Shown: positions 18,925-28,904, numbered from the stretch's first letter. The stretch is DNA of 64,000 bases from Sphingomonas faeni (GCF_023195535.1 NZ_JALPNF010000001.1:310001-374000); one strand, 5' to 3'. Notes: generated by a model not told the origin, from the sequence alone. Made by a program: numbers and translations.

Positions 18925-20837
18925 TGGCAACGCGCGTGCAAGAGTCGGCCTATCAGGTGCAGGACATCATCGCCGAGGACATCGACGCCTATCTGCTCCA
19001 GCACCAGCATAAGAGCCTGCTTCGCTTCATCACCTGCGGGTCGGTGGACGACGGAAAGTCGACGCTTATCGGGCGCTTGCTCTACGATTCTAAGATGATC
19101 TTCGAAGATCAGCTCGCCGCGTTGGAGAGCGATTCCAAGAAGGTCGGCACGCAAGGGCAGGAGATCGACTTCGCCTTGTTGGTCGACGGGCTTGCCGCCG
19201 AGCGCGAGCAAGGCATCACGATCGACGTCGCCTATCGCTATTTCTCGACCGAGAAGCGCAAGTTCATCGTCGCCGATACGCCGGGGCACGAGCAATATAC
19301 GCGCAACATGATCACCGGCGCGTCGACCGCCGATCTCGCGGTAATCCTGGTCGATGCGCGCAAGGGCATCCTGACGCAGACCAAGCGGCATAGCTATCTG
19401 GCGCACCTGATCGGCATCCGGCACCTCGTGCTGGCGGTGAACAAGATGGACCTGGTCGGCTACGACCAGGCGACCTACGACCGGATCGTCGCGGATTATG
19501 CGACGTTCGCGGAGTCGATCGGGATCGCCGGCTTCACGCCGATGCCGATCTCCGGCTTCAAGGGCGACAACATCACCGCCCCGAGCGTGAACACGCCCTG
19601 GTACGAGGGGCCGACGCTGATCGATCACCTCGACACGGTGACGCTCGACGTCAGCGAAGATCAGGCGGGCGCGTTCCGGATGCCTGTGCAGTGGGTGAAC
19701 CGCCCCAATCTCGACTTCCGGGGCTTCTCGGGGCTGGTCGCGAGCGGATCGATCGCGCCGGGCGACGTTGTGCGCATCCTGCCGGGCGGACGCACCTCGA
19801 CGATCGCGCGCGTGGTTACTTTTGGCGGTGATTTGCCGCGTGCGGTTGCCGGGCAATCGGTCACGCTGACGCTCGCGGACGAGATCGATTGCTCGCGCGG
19901 CGACGTGATCGTGGCCGCGGGGTCGCCGCCCGAGGCGGCCGATCAGTTCGAGGCGACCGTCGTCTGGATGGCGGACGAGGAGATGCTGCCGGGACGGCCC
20001 TACTGGCTGAAGCTCGCCACGCAGACCGTGACCGCGACGGTCCAGCAGCCGAAATACCAGATCAATGTCAACACGATGGAGCGGCTTGCTGCCAAGACGC
20101 TCGAACTCAATGCGATCGGTGTGGCGAACCTCTCTACCGACCGGCCGCTGGTGTTCGAGCCCTATGCCGACAATCGCCAGCTCGGCGGGTTTATTCTCGT
20201 TGACAAGATGACCAATGCGACGGTCGCGGCGGGGATGCTGCACTTCTCGCTACGGCGCGCGCAGAACGTGCATTGGCAGGCGACCGATATCGGGCGTGAG
20301 GCGCACGCGGCGCTGAAGAACCAGAAGGCGGCGGTGCTATGGTTCACCGGGCTGTCGGGCGCGGGCAAGTCGACGATCGCCAATCTGGTCGAGATGAAGC
20401 TTGCTCGGATGAACCGGCATACGTTCCTGCTCGACGGCGACAATGTCCGCCACGGGCTAAACCGCGATCTCGGCTTCACCGATGCGGACCGGGTCGAGAA
20501 TATCCGGCGAGTCGGCGAGGTCGCCAAGCTGATGACCGATGCCGGGCTGATCGTGATCACCGCGTTCATCTCGCCGTTCCGCGCCGAGCGTGAGATGGTG
20601 CGGCAGATGATGGCGCCGGGCGAGTTCATCGAGGTACACATCGACACGCCGCTCGCGGACGCCGAACGGCGCGACGTGAAGGGGCTGTATGCGAAGGCGC
20701 GGGCGGGCAAGCTCGCCAACTTCACCGGGATAGATTCGCCATACGAACCGCCGGCCAACCCGGAGATCCGGATCGATACGACCGGCATGACCCCCGACGA
20801 GGCGGCGGATGCGATCGTCGCGATGCTGATCCCATGA
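18924..20837 (+). CDS. cysNC: Bifunctional sulfate adenylyltransferase subunit 1 / APS kinase
   Basis: The 637-residue fusion has an EF-Tu-like GTPase (CysN, about 30-455) and an APS kinase (CysC, about 465-637). GTPase motifs are GSVDDGKST (39-47), DTPGH (118-122) and NKMD (173-176). The kinase P-loop is GLSGAGKST (476-484), followed by [12 protein letters not shown] and [15 protein letters not shown]. It drives APS formation by GTP hydrolysis and then makes PAPS. The fusion is common in alphaproteobacteria. Both junctions overlap: TGATG with cysD, ATGA with cysQ. Confidence 0.96.
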   Translation: MATRVQESAYQVQDIIAEDIDAYLLQHQHKSLLRFITCGSVDDGKSTLIGRLLYDSKMIFEDQLAALESDSKKVGTQGQEIDFALLVDGLAAEREQGITIDVAYRYFSTEKRKFIVADTPGHEQYTRNMITGASTADLAVILVDARKGILTQTKRHSYLAHLIGIRHLVLAVNKMDLVGYDQATYDRIVADYATFAESIGIAGFTPMPISGFKGDNITAPSVNTPWYEGPTLIDHLDTVTLDVSEDQAGAFRMPVQWVNRPNLDFRGFSGLVASGSIAPGDVVRILPGGRTSTIARVVTFGGDLPRAVAGQSVTLTLADEIDCSRGDVIVAAGSPPEAADQFEATVVWMADEEMLPGRPYWLKLATQTVTATVQQPKYQINVNTMERLAAKTLELNAIGVANLSTDRPLVFEPYADNRQLGGFILVDKMTNATVAAGMLHFSLRRAQNVHWQATDIGREAHAALKNQKAAVLWFTGLSGAGKSTIANLVEMKLARMNRHTFLLDGDNVRHGLNRDLGFTDADRVENIRRVGEVAKLMTDAGLIVITAFISPFRAEREMVRQMMAPGEFIEVHIDTPLADAERRDVKGLYAKARAGKLANFTGIDSPYEPPANPEIRIDTTGMTPDEAADAIVAMLIP

Positions 20838-21571
20838 GCGGCGCGATGACCGACGGCGAACTCGCCGCGCATCTGGCGGAAACGGCGGGGCGGTTGCTGC
20901 TCGAAGTGCGGCGGTCGGGCGTGTTCTCGCCGGGCGCACTCGGCAAGGCAGGCGACGAGACCGCGAACGCGTTCCTCGTCCATGCGCTTCAGGACGCGCG
21001 GCCGGACGACGGGCTGTTGTCCGAGGAGCGCAAATGCGACGGAACGCGCAATGCGATGTCGCGCGTGTGGATCGTCGATCCGGTCGACGGCACGCGCGAA
21101 TATGGCGAAGCGCGCGACGACTGGGCGGTGCATGTCGCGCTCGCGATCGATGGCGTAGCGACGGTCGGTGCGGTCGCGCTGCCGGGACTGGGCTTGGTCC
21201 TGCGCTCGGACCGGCCCGTACCGGTGCCGCCACCGGGCTATCCGCTACGGATGGTCGTCAGCCGGACGCGACCCGCGCCCGAGGCGGTAAAGGTCGCGGA
21301 GGTGCTCGGCGCGACGCTGATCCCGATGGGCTCGGCGGGCGCAAAGGCGATGGCGGTGGTCCGCGGCGAGGCGGACATCTACCTGCACTCGGGCGGGCAG
21401 TATGAATGGGATTCCGCCGCGCCGGTCGCGGTCGCGGCGGCGTTCGGGCTGCATTGCAGCCGGATCGACGGCTCGCCGTTGGTGTATAATTGTCGGGATG
21501 TCTACATGCCCGACCTGCTGATCTGCCCTGTCGCGTTGCGCGGTCGGGTGATGGCAGCGATGAAAGCGTAA
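20834..21571 (+). CDS. cysQ: 3'(2'),5'-bisphosphate nucleotidase
   Basis: A 245-residue inositol-monophosphatase-fold enzyme that removes the 3'-phosphate of PAP, the by-product of PAPS use. Metal ligands are expected at E64/E65 (LLSEE) and in DPVDGTREY (82-90), with a later [11 protein letters not shown] motif. The 4-bp overlap with cysNC supports coupled synthesis with PAPS formation. A palindromic repeat begins about 10 bp after the stop. Confidence 0.93.
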   Translation: MSGAMTDGELAAHLAETAGRLLLEVRRSGVFSPGALGKAGDETANAFLVHALQDARPDDGLLSEERKCDGTRNAMSRVWIVDPVDGTREYGEARDDWAVHVALAIDGVATVGAVALPGLGLVLRSDRPVPVPPPGYPLRMVVSRTRPAPEAVKVAEVLGATLIPMGSAGAKAMAVVRGEADIYLHSGGQYEWDSAAPVAVAAAFGLHCSRIDGSPLVYNCRDVYMPDLLICPVALRGRVMAAMKA

Positions 21572-21581
21572 CTGAACCTAA

Positions 21582-21702
21582 ATCCTCCCCCGCAAGGGGG
21601 AGGTGGCGCGAAGCGACGGAGGGGGAGGGAAGGGAAACCGCTGTTGCGTGTCCTCCCCCTCCGTCAGGCTGCGCCTGCCACCTCCCTCTGGCGGGGGAGG
21701 AT
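21582..21702. repeat. CTCCCCC palindromic repeat, copy 1
   Basis: A long imperfect inverted repeat opens TCCTCCCCCGCAAGGGGGAG and closes GGCGGGGGAGGAT. Inner blocks GACGGAGGGGGAGG and CCTCCCCCTCCGTC also pair. It separates the convergent cysQ and lipoprotein genes. Related copies lie at 35990 and 53549. Confidence 0.85.
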
Positions 21703-21714
21703 CGTAAGGACGTC

Positions 21715-22050
21715 CTACTGCTGCGGTTCGGCGTCGTTCTCCACCGGAACCTCGTCCCGCGTCACGCGCGCCGTCATCCCCGTCGCATCCGCGTCATCCA
21801 GCATCTGCTCGTCCGGCGCGATCGGCTTCTCGCGTGGCGGTTCGACCACGGCGGGAGCTGCCGGAGCCGCTTCGACCGGTGCAGCCTCGACCGGGGCAGG
21901 GGCTGCCTCGGACTCGGTCACGCCGGTATCCTCGACCATGTTGGTATCCGTCGGCGGCTGCTCGGGCTCGGAGCTCGAACAGCCGGCTAGCGCCATCGCG
22001 GCAAGCAGACCGCCGGCGATGGCGGTACGGGTACGGGTGGACATCGTCAT
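21715..22050 (-). CDS. Small lipoprotein with Ala/Pro/Glu-rich tail
   Basis: The 111-residue product has a lipoprotein signal, GGLLAAMALAGCSSS, with lipidation at C24. The remainder is dominated by alanine, proline, glutamate and valine, including repeated VEAAP units, and looks disordered. No family is recognised. It is 10 bp downstream of the L,D-transpeptidase gene on the same strand, so an envelope role is likely. A second ATG two codons in (22044) is equally possible. Confidence 0.65.
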   Translation of the reverse strand: MTMSTRTRTAIAGGLLAAMALAGCSSSEPEQPPTDTNMVEDTGVTESEAAPAPVEAAPVEAAPAAPAVVEPPREKPIAPDEQMLDDADATGMTARVTRDEVPVENDAEPQQ

Positions 22051-22060
22051 GGCGTTTCTC

Positions 22061-23575
22061 TCAGCGAGCGGCGATCGTCTGGCGTGCGGTGCGCGCCTCG
22101 ATCTTGGAAGCGAGGATGCCGTCCCAGTCATAGGGATCGGCGCGGAAGTTCATCTGGCCGTTGCCGCTGGCAAACGCGGTCCAGTAGAGCAGGTAAACCG
22201 ACACCGGCTTCACGAGGCGCGCACGCACCGTGTCGCCCTTTGCGACCGCGGCGTCGACCGTCTCGGGCGTCCAGGCGGGATCGCCCTTGAGCAGCAGGTC
22301 GGCAAGTTCGCCCGGCTTTTCAAGGCGTACGCAGCCATGGCTCGAAAGTCGACTGAAGCTCGCGAACTTGGCGCGGCTCGGCGTGTCATGGAGGTACACT
22401 GAATAATCATTGGCGAAATCGAACTTGAAGCGGCCGAGCGCGCTCTGGTCGCCGGCCTGCTGCTGCAACCGCTTACCATCAATCACCTTGAAGCCGTTGC
22501 GCTTGAAATAACCGGGGTTCGCGCGCTCTTTCGGCCACAATTCCTTCGTGGCGATCGAGGTCGGCACGTTCCACGGCGGATTGATGACGATGCTGTGGAT
22601 CGTCGAGGAGAGCATCGGCGTCTCGTCGCCCGGCCGGCCGGTTACCGCGCGCATCGACTGCACCGGGGTATCGCCGTCGAACACGGTGAGCACGGCGGCA
22701 GCGATGTTTACCTGAATGCGATCACGCGGCAGATCCTGCGGGAGCCAGCGCCAGCGCTCCATGTTCGCCATGATCTGGCGCACGCGATCTTTCGCCGACA
22801 CGTTCAGCGCGGCGAGCGTCTGGGTCGAGACGATGCCGCTGGGGTTGAGCCCGTAGCGGCGCTGGGCGCGACGGACCGCATCGAGCAGGCCCGCGTCGAA
22901 CGTATCGCCGCTGGTCGAGACGTCCTTGTCCTCGGCCGCGAGCCGCTTGCGGAGCGCGATCACCCGCGCGCCTGTAGCGCCGAGCGTGAAGTCCGGCCCC
23001 GAGGCGAGCGGCGACCAGCCACCGGCAGCGGCGATCGAACGGTAGTTCTGGAGCCCCTTGCGAAGCCCATCATAGCCTGCATAGGGCGGCGGCAACGACG
23101 CGAACCACGCCGCGATCCGGTCGAGCCGGATCGCGTCGGCGAACGCCGGGGTGGGATCGTATGCGGGCGGGCGCAGGCCCCAGTCCCGCTGGAAATCGGC
23201 CTCGCTGAGCCGACCCGCATGGACCGCGCGCGCATGGTCGAGCGCGGCGCGGACGAGTTCCTCCTTGGTCGGCGCGGTGGTCGACGCGGTCGCGGCGGAC
23301 TTGAGGCCCTGCGCGACGATGTCGCCGTTGAGCAGCTTGTCGAGCAACGTCGCCTGCGCATCGCTCAGTGGCGGCACGGTAATGACCGGCGGGGCCAGCG
23401 TCGGCGCGGCCATCGGGCTGACCGTCGGCGTCACCGTCGGGGGCGTAACCTGCTGTGCGGCCAACGGCGTCGCCATGAGCAGCGGCATCGCGGTCGCCGT
23501 CGCGGCAACCGCGATCGCCGACCGGATCATACCGGCCTTCACTCGTCCATCATCCAAACCGCGCGCCATACTCAT
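22061..23575 (-). CDS. L,D-transpeptidase with peptidoglycan-binding domain (YcbB-like)
   Basis: A 504-residue exported protein with an N-terminal signal (about 17-40) and a proline/threonine-rich linker, an N-terminal region of the scaffold type seen in YcbB-like enzymes, a peptidoglycan-binding-like segment (about 195-255), and a YkuD catalytic domain (about 285-440). The catalytic motif is SSHGCVRL with C415. HSIVINPPWNVPTSIATKEL is the typical YcbB-type substrate-loop region. Such enzymes make 3-3 cross-links in peptidoglycan. ATG 23575 or 23569 may start translation. It is upstream of the small lipoprotein gene. Confidence 0.9.
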   Translation of the reverse strand: MSMARGLDDGRVKAGMIRSAIAVAATATAMPLLMATPLAAQQVTPPTVTPTVSPMAAPTLAPPVITVPPLSDAQATLLDKLLNGDIVAQGLKSAATASTTAPTKEELVRAALDHARAVHAGRLSEADFQRDWGLRPPAYDPTPAFADAIRLDRIAAWFASLPPPYAGYDGLRKGLQNYRSIAAAGGWSPLASGPDFTLGATGARVIALRKRLAAEDKDVSTSGDTFDAGLLDAVRRAQRRYGLNPSGIVSTQTLAALNVSAKDRVRQIMANMERWRWLPQDLPRDRIQVNIAAAVLTVFDGDTPVQSMRAVTGRPGDETPMLSSTIHSIVINPPWNVPTSIATKELWPKERANPGYFKRNGFKVIDGKRLQQQAGDQSALGRFKFDFANDYSVYLHDTPSRAKFASFSRLSSHGCVRLEKPGELADLLLKGDPAWTPETVDAAVAKGDTVRARLVKPVSVYLLYWTAFASGNGQMNFRADPYDWDGILASKIEARTARQTIAAR

Positions 23576-23680
23576 CCTGTCTAACCGTATCTCGTCGACG
23601 CTTTCGCACGACGTAGCTCTCCCTTAGCTGAACCGGAGTCGCTAAGCATCGCCAATCGGGCCGATTTCGTCGGTTCGAGC

Positions 23681-24490
23681 CTAAGCCGCGGATTTTTGCT
23701 GCCGGGCGAGAACCTCATACGCCATCACCGCGGTCGCGACGGCCGCGTTGAGGCTGTCCGCCTTGCCGAGCATCGGGATCTTGACCAGCACGTCGCAGGA
23801 TTCTGCCATCTCGGGCGGCATGCCCTGCGCTTCGTTGCCGGTGAGCAGGAAGGTCGGGCCGGTATAGGTGGCCGAGCGGTAGTCGGTATCCGTATCGAGG
23901 CTGAGCCCGACCAACTGACCGGGCCCGGCGCGCAGCCACGCGTGAAACGGCTCCCACTCCGTCTTGACGACGGGGATCGTGAACAGCGCACCCATGCTCG
24001 CGCGCACCGCCTCGACGGAGAAGGGATCGACCGACTCGCCGATCAGGATCAGCCCGCCCGCGCCGACCGCGTCGCCGGTGCGCAGGATCGTGCCCAGATT
24101 GCCGGGATCGCGCAGCCGCTCCGCGACCAGCCAGATGCCGGCGCTGTTGCGGTCGAGGTCTTCGAGCCTGGCGTCGAACTCGTCGAACACGCCGACCACG
24201 GCTTGCGGGTTGTCCTTGCCCGACAGCTTCGAAAGAATGTCCGGCGTCGTCTGGATCGACTCGCCGCCCGCCTCCTCGACGTCCATCGACAAAGCATGGA
24301 CCAGCGGATGGTTCGCGCTGGCCGCCGCGTAGAACAGGGTGCGGGGCAGGCGGCCCGTCTCGCGCGCCTCGGTGAGGATGCGCAGGCCCTCCGCCAGGAA
24401 CTGCTTGGCCGCACGCCGATGGCGCTTGTCGCGCAAGTCGCGGACATACTTGATCAGCGGGTTGGAAAAGGCGGTTATCTCGCGGGGCAT
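23681..24490 (-). CDS. TrmH/SpoU-family RNA methyltransferase
   Basis: The 269-residue protein has an N-terminal RNA substrate-binding part and a C-terminal SPOUT methyltransferase domain. Motifs are LRDPGNLGTILRTGDAVGAG (motif 1), FLLTGNEAQGMPPEM (motif 2) and IPMLGKADSLNAAVATAVMA (motif 3). It should 2'-O-methylate a ribose in rRNA or tRNA, with SAM bound in a trefoil knot. The exact target cannot be told apart among RlmB-like and TsnR-like members. Palindromic repeat sequence lies just upstream. Confidence 0.9.
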   Translation of the reverse strand: MPREITAFSNPLIKYVRDLRDKRHRRAAKQFLAEGLRILTEARETGRLPRTLFYAAASANHPLVHALSMDVEEAGGESIQTTPDILSKLSGKDNPQAVVGVFDEFDARLEDLDRNSAGIWLVAERLRDPGNLGTILRTGDAVGAGGLILIGESVDPFSVEAVRASMGALFTIPVVKTEWEPFHAWLRAGPGQLVGLSLDTDTDYRSATYTGPTFLLTGNEAQGMPPEMAESCDVLVKIPMLGKADSLNAAVATAVMAYEVLARQQKSAA

Positions 24491-24496
24491 TTAGCT

Positions 24497-24587
24497 CCCC
24501 TTCCGTTTGCGGGAGGGGTTGGGGGAGGGGTTTGTAAACACGCCGCCGCTCATGCCCTCCCCCGACCCCTCCCGCAAGCGGAAGGGG
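24497..24587. repeat. GGGAGGGG long palindrome
   Basis: The arms CCCCTTCCGTTTGCGGGAGG and onward (24497-24529) and their near-perfect inverse (24555-24587) flank a 25-bp centre. Two mismatches are visible. It lies between ptsH and the methyltransferase gene, both on the minus strand, and may end the ChvI-to-HPr transcript. Confidence 0.85.
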
Positions 24588-24597
24588 GGGAAGAACG

Positions 24598-24873
24598 TCA
24601 ATCCTCGCCGAACTTCGCCTCGACCAGTTCGGCGAGCGCAGCCACGGTATGCTCCGCACCGTCGCCACTCGCGCTGATCGTGATCGCGTCTCCCATCGCC
24701 GCGCCGAGCATCATCAGCCCCATGATCGAGGTGCCGGTGACGTGATCCGACCCGTCCTTGGTCACGCGCACCTCGACACTATGCGTCGAGGCGAGCGTCA
24801 CGAACTTGGCACTGGCCCGCGCGTGGAGCCCGCGGCGGTTGGTGATCTGGACGGTGCGCGAAACCTCGCTCAC
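24598..24873 (-). CDS. ptsH: Phosphocarrier protein HPr
   Basis: A 91-residue PTS phosphocarrier. NRRGLHARASAKF contains the EI-phosphorylated H17, and S49 in TGTSIMGLMML is the site used by HPr kinase. It passes phosphate to the EIIA encoded directly upstream. With only one EIIA and no sugar permease here, the system is likely regulatory. Its start overlaps the EIIA stop as ATGA (24870-24873). Confidence 0.95.
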   Translation of the reverse strand: MSEVSRTVQITNRRGLHARASAKFVTLASTHSVEVRVTKDGSDHVTGTSIMGLMMLGAAMGDAITISASGDGAEHTVAALAELVEAKFGED

Positions 24874-25277
24874 GCCGCAGCCTCGCCGAGAACCTCGGAG
24901 GCTACCGAAATATATTTGCGACCCGCCTCACGGGCAGCCGCGACGGCGGCGACGACGGTCATCGACTTGCGCGCCGACCCGAGCCGGATCAGCATCGGCA
25001 GGTTCATCCCCGCGATCACCTCGATCCGGCCGCGCTCCATCAGCGAGATTGCGAGGTTGGAGGGGGTGCCGCCGAACAGGTCGGTCAGCACGATCACGCC
25101 CCGCCCGACGTCGACCGCCTGGATCGCGGCGGCGATATCCGCACGCCGCTCCTCCATGTCGTCATCGGGACCGATCGCGATCGGCGCGACGCGCTCCTGC
25201 GGGCCGACGACGTGGATCATCGCGCGAACGAATTCTTCGGCCAATCGACCGTGCGTTACCAGAACAAGGCCGATCAT
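24870..25277 (-). CDS. PTS EIIA component, mannose (EIIA-Man) family
   Basis: The 135-residue protein starts MIGLVLVTHGRLAEEF, where H9 is the phosphorylation site of EIIA-Man domains. VIVLTDLFGGTPSNLA is the second family signature. No IIB, IIC or IID is nearby, which fits the incomplete regulatory PTS of many alphaproteobacteria. It sits between rapZ and ptsH. A 15-bp gap separates it from rapZ. Confidence 0.93.
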   Translation of the reverse strand: MIGLVLVTHGRLAEEFVRAMIHVVGPQERVAPIAIGPDDDMEERRADIAAAIQAVDVGRGVIVLTDLFGGTPSNLAISLMERGRIEVIAGMNLPMLIRLGSARKSMTVVAAVAAAREAGRKYISVASEVLGEAAA

Positions 25278-25292
25278 GTCAGCGTTTCATAC

Positions 25293-26207
25293 TCATAAGA
25301 CGACCGGTGATCCCTCGAGCGCATCCTGCGGTGCGGCCCCTAGGTCGCGGTGGTCGACACTGGGGGAAAAACCCGCTTCGCGCAACCGTCGGCCGATCCG
25401 TTCGGCGACATGAACCGACCGGTGTCTCCCTCCGGTACACCCAATCGCGACCGTCACGTACGACTTGCCTTCCGCCCTGTAGCGCGGGAGCAACAGCATC
25501 AGCAGCTCCTCGATCCGACTCACCGCCGCCTCGTACGCGGGATCGGCCATGATGTAGGCGGACACGTCACCGTCGAGCCCGGTACCGGGACGCAGCGTGG
25601 CATCCCAGTGCGGGTTGCGCAGAAACCGCATGTCGAACACCAGGTCGGCGTTGCGCGGCAGGCCGCGCGCGAAGCCGAACGAGCGGATCGACAACGTCGG
25701 CTCGCCGAGACGATCGCCAGAGAAATTGGCGCGGATCTGTTGCGCGAGTTCGTTAGCCGACATCTCGGTCGTGTCGATCAGCCGGTTCGCCCAGTCGCGC
25801 AGCGGCGCGAGCAGATCGCGCTCGCGGCCGATGCCGTCTATCGCGGGCCGGTCCAGCGCGAGCGGATGGCGCCGCCGCGTCTCGGAATATCGCCGCTCGA
25901 GTTCGGCGGCCGAGCAATCGAGGAACAGCGTGCCAATTTCGAGACCGTGGCGATCGCGGAATTCGCGAATCCGGCGAACGATCCGCTCGGGGTCGAAATC
26001 GCGGGTACGCGCGCCGATGCCGATCGCGAGCGGCTGCGAATCGTCGGGCGAACCCTCGGGGAGGGGCGCATCGAGCAATCGGTCGAGCAACAGCAGAGGC
26101 AGGTTGTCGACGACCTCCCAGCCGAGATCCTCCAGCGTCTTGAGGACGGTCGATTTGCCGGCCCCCGACATGCCGGTGACGAGAAGGATGTCCTTCGGAC
26201 GGGTCAT
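25293..26207 (-). CDS. rapZ: RNase adapter protein RapZ / P-loop nucleotide-binding protein
   Basis: A 304-residue protein with Walker A GMSGAGKST near the N-terminus and the C-terminal motif IGCTGGRHRSVHVAERIG. In E. coli RapZ directs RNase E to the GlmZ small RNA and senses glucosamine-6-phosphate. The alphaproteobacterial role is less clear, but the gene keeps its place beside hprK and the PTS genes. The start overlaps the hprK stop by ATGA at 26204-26207. Confidence 0.94.
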   Translation of the reverse strand: MTRPKDILLVTGMSGAGKSTVLKTLEDLGWEVVDNLPLLLLDRLLDAPLPEGSPDDSQPLAIGIGARTRDFDPERIVRRIREFRDRHGLEIGTLFLDCSAAELERRYSETRRRHPLALDRPAIDGIGRERDLLAPLRDWANRLIDTTEMSANELAQQIRANFSGDRLGEPTLSIRSFGFARGLPRNADLVFDMRFLRNPHWDATLRPGTGLDGDVSAYIMADPAYEAAVSRIEELLMLLLPRYRAEGKSYVTVAIGCTGGRHRSVHVAERIGRRLREAGFSPSVDHRDLGAAPQDALEGSPVVL

Positions 26208-26635
26208 TTTAAAGGCTCCGGATTGCGCAATGCGAGTTCGACCTTGATCGGGGCGGACGCTTCGAAGGGGGCGACCGCGAACTGGCGGACGTCGATCCCC
26301 GCGATCTTCCGGGCACGGCGTTCCGGCATCCGCTCGATCGCGCCGTCGACCCGGACGAGCAGGCCCACCGGAACGTCGTCGACATGCGGCATGGCGAGGA
26401 TGCCGATGCCGCGGACTTCGATCCGCCCGGCGATCGTCGTCGGTGCCCGCGCGAGGAGGATCTTGCCCGAGCGTACCACGAGCGTCTGGTCGTCGCTGAC
26501 GAGGATCGCGCCACGGTCGATCAGGCGCAGCGCGAGGTCGGACTTGCCCGATCCCGACGCGCCCTCGATCAGCACGGCAAGCCCGTCGATCGCGACCGTG
26601 GTGGCGTGTAGCCGATCGGAGGAGGGGACTGCCAC
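26204..26635 (-). CDS. hprK: HPr kinase/phosphorylase, short form
   Basis: At 143 residues this is the short alphaproteobacterial HPr kinase, comprising only the catalytic domain. The P-loop is GASGSGKSD, followed by LVSDDQTLVV and IEVRGIGILAMP, the HprK signature block. It phosphorylates HPr on serine (S49 here) and removes the phosphate. The N-terminal domain of firmicute HprK is absent. It starts 9 bp after chvG. Confidence 0.92.
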   Translation of the reverse strand: MAVPSSDRLHATTVAIDGLAVLIEGASGSGKSDLALRLIDRGAILVSDDQTLVVRSGKILLARAPTTIAGRIEVRGIGILAMPHVDDVPVGLLVRVDGAIERMPERRARKIAGIDVRQFAVAPFEASAPIKVELALRNPEPLK

Positions 26636-26644
26636 GTGCGGCTC

Positions 26645-28228
26645 TTACATCGGCATTTCGGCGAGCGGTAGTCGCACGACGAAGCGCGCGCCGCCGATCC
26701 GGTCCTCTCGCGATTCGACGAAGATCGCGCCCTGGTGCCCGTCGACGATGGTCCGCGCGATCGCGAGCCCCAGGCCCGAATGCTGGCCGAACGTCTCGCT
26801 GTCCGGACGGACCGAGTGGAACCGCTTGAACACGTCCTCGCGTGCTTCGTCGGGTACGCCCGGGCCCTCATCCTCGACGCGGATGACGAGTTCGTCGCGG
26901 TCGGGGATCGCGGAGATCGCGATCAGGCCGCCGTCGGGCGAGAAGGAGAGCGCGTTGTCGATCAAATTCTCGAACACACGTTCGAGCCGTGCACCTTCGC
27001 CGAGGACGATCGTGCGGTCGTCGGGATTGCGGTCGAACAGGACGCGGATCCCACGCTCGATCCCGCGTGCGTCGCGTTGCGCGACCAGCCCGTCGATCAT
27101 CGCGGCGATATCGACCGGCTCGAACTTGGCGCGGCTCAGCTGGGCGTCGAGTCGCGAAGCCTCGGAGATATCGGACAACAACCGGTCCAGCCGCTGGACG
27201 TCGTCGCGGACGATCGCGAGCAACTGCGCCTGGAGCGCCGGGTCCTTCACGCGCGACAGGCCCTCGACCGCGGACCGGAGCGAGGCGAGCGGGTTCTTCA
27301 TCTCGTGCGTCACGTCGGCAGCGAACGCCTCGGTCGCGTCGATCCGCGCCCTCAGCGCAAGGCTCATATCCGACAGCGCCCGCGCGAGCATGCCGAGTTC
27401 GTCGCGGCGCGAGGGGAGGCGGGGCACCACGACCTCCCGCGCCCGCCCGAGCCGCACCCTCACCGCCGCCCGCGCGAGGCGCCGCAGCGGCCGGACGATC
27501 GTCCGCGCGAGGAACAACGACAGCAGGATCGACACGATCGACACGCCGAGCAGCACCATGCTGAGCCGGAACCGCTCGATCCGCACCGTCCGGGTGATGT
27601 CGCGCGCGTTCACCGTCGTCATCACGACCCCGCCGGCGCGAAGCGGCGCGGCGGCGGTGATGACCGGCGTCCGATCGGGCGCGCGCCAGACCGTCGTCGC
27701 AACCCGGCGTCGCGCCTGTGCGGTGGCGACGTCGGGCCAGCGCTGGCCCTCGTTCCGCTCGCGGTAGAGTGGTGGCCGCGGCGCCATGACGACTACGTCG
27801 ATCACCGCGTCGAGAAACCGCGCAATGACCTGGTCGCGGTCCTCCTTGTCGGGGTCCTGCAAGACGAAATTGCGTAGCCCGAGCGTCCGACTGTCGACGA
27901 TCGTCGTGCTGCCAGGGTCGAACACGCGGATTCGCGAACCGGTATCGGCAGCCAATCTCAGCACCAGCGGGTTGCGCTGCGCAGGATCGACCGACGAGAT
28001 CGCCTCGCCGATCAGCCGCGCCTCGCGCGCGGTCTGTGCGACGCGGCTGTCGACGATCCGGCTGCGATAGGAATCGAGATAGAAGAACCCGCCTGCGAGG
28101 AGCAGCAACGCGAAGATGTTGACCGCCAGGATGCGCCGCGTGAGCGAGATCTGTCCCGACCAGCGCAGCGTGAGATCGCGGCCGTCGTCGCCGAGCTCAT
28201 TCCTCAGAAAATCGATACCCGGCACCAT
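26645..28228 (-). CDS. chvG: Sensor histidine kinase ChvG
   Basis: A 527-residue membrane kinase with transmembrane helices at about 33-50 and 223-243, a periplasmic sensor between them, a HAMP linker, and a kinase core. The H-box is [20 protein letters not shown] with H308 as phospho-acceptor. [11 protein letters not shown] is the N box and DEGPGV and [11 protein letters not shown] form the G boxes. ChvG/ExoS responds to acidity and envelope conditions in rhizobia and Agrobacterium. The ATG at 28228 overlaps chvI by 32 bp; the ATGA at the chvI stop is in another frame and is not the start. Confidence 0.93.
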   Translation of the reverse strand: MVPGIDFLRNELGDDGRDLTLRWSGQISLTRRILAVNIFALLLLAGGFFYLDSYRSRIVDSRVAQTAREARLIGEAISSVDPAQRNPLVLRLAADTGSRIRVFDPGSTTIVDSRTLGLRNFVLQDPDKEDRDQVIARFLDAVIDVVVMAPRPPLYRERNEGQRWPDVATAQARRRVATTVWRAPDRTPVITAAAPLRAGGVVMTTVNARDITRTVRIERFRLSMVLLGVSIVSILLSLFLARTIVRPLRRLARAAVRVRLGRAREVVVPRLPSRRDELGMLARALSDMSLALRARIDATEAFAADVTHEMKNPLASLRSAVEGLSRVKDPALQAQLLAIVRDDVQRLDRLLSDISEASRLDAQLSRAKFEPVDIAAMIDGLVAQRDARGIERGIRVLFDRNPDDRTIVLGEGARLERVFENLIDNALSFSPDGGLIAISAIPDRDELVIRVEDEGPGVPDEAREDVFKRFHSVRPDSETFGQHSGLGLAIARTIVDGHQGAIFVESREDRIGGARFVVRLPLAEMPM

Positions 28229-28904
28229 ATAATGTCTCGATTGCGTCGAACGCGGGATCGACCTGCCTGAACTTGCGGCGGAGTCGCTTTATGTGGCTGT
28301 CGATGGTCCGGTCGTCGACATAGATGTCGTCCTGATACGCCGCGTCCATCAACTGGTTGCGCGTCTTGACGATGCCGGGTCGTTGCGCAAGCGTTTCGAG
28401 GATCATGAACTCGGTGACCGTCAGCGTCACCGGCTCGCCGCCCCACAACGTCCGATGTCGCGCCGGATCCATGCTGAGCCGGCCGCGCGCGAGCGGTCCG
28501 GCAGCTTCCGCTTCGGTTTCGGTGCCCGGCGACTGCGCGAGTTCGGTCCGGCGCAGGATCGCGCGGATGCGGGCGATCAACAGCCGCTGCGAGAACGGCT
28601 TGGCGATATAGTCGTCGGCGCCCATCGCGAGCCCGAGCGCCTCGTCGAGCTCGTCGTCCTTGCTGGTGAGGAAGATCACCGGGATCTGGCTCTTCTCGCG
28701 CAGCCGGCGGAGCAGTTCGAGCCCGTCCATGCGCGGCATCTTGATATCGAAAATCGCGAGGTCGGGCGGATTGTCGGTCAGCGCCTTCAACGCGGTCTCG
28801 CCGTCCGAATAGACGCGCGTGACGAAGCCCTCGGTCTGCAGCGCGATCGACACGGAGGTCAGGATGTTGCGGTCGTCGTCGACCAGCGCGATCGTTGCCG
28901 TCAT
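28197..28904 (-). CDS. chvI: Response regulator ChvI
   Basis: A 235-residue OmpR-family regulator. The receiver domain carries D9/D10/D11, the phospho-acceptor D53 in [12 protein letters not shown], and K103. A winged-helix DNA-binding domain covers about 135-230 ([20 protein letters not shown], and [12 protein letters not shown]). It begins the operon with chvG, hprK, rapZ, the EIIA gene and ptsH. The gene is divergent from pckA, the same arrangement as in rhizobia. A short palindrome GGCCTAGGCC lies at 28938-28947 upstream of its start. Confidence 0.95.
   Translation of the reverse strand: MTATIALVDDDRNILTSVSIALQTEGFVTRVYSDGETALKALTDNPPDLAIFDIKMPRMDGLELLRRLREKSQIPVIFLTSKDDELDEALGLAMGADDYIAKPFSQRLLIARIRAILRRTELAQSPGTETEAEAAGPLARGRLSMDPARHRTLWGGEPVTLTVTEFMILETLAQRPGIVKTRNQLMDAAYQDDIYVDDRTIDSHIKRLRRKFRQVDPAFDAIETLYGAGYRFSEE

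Noticed and set aside
18915..20243. A 442-codon minus-strand frame opposite cysNC
   Set aside because: Same antisense composition, no motif, and it runs through the GTPase domain of cysNC.
25350..27767. An 805-codon open frame on the plus strand opposite hprK, rapZ and chvG
   Set aside because: Its translation is Arg/Ser-rich and lacks any family motif, while the minus strand carries well-supported genes. It is a high-GC antisense artefact.
28012..28200. ATGA at the chvI stop as the chvG start
   Set aside because: The frame from that ATG gives a short Arg/Ser-rich peptide. The histidine kinase frame starts at 28228.
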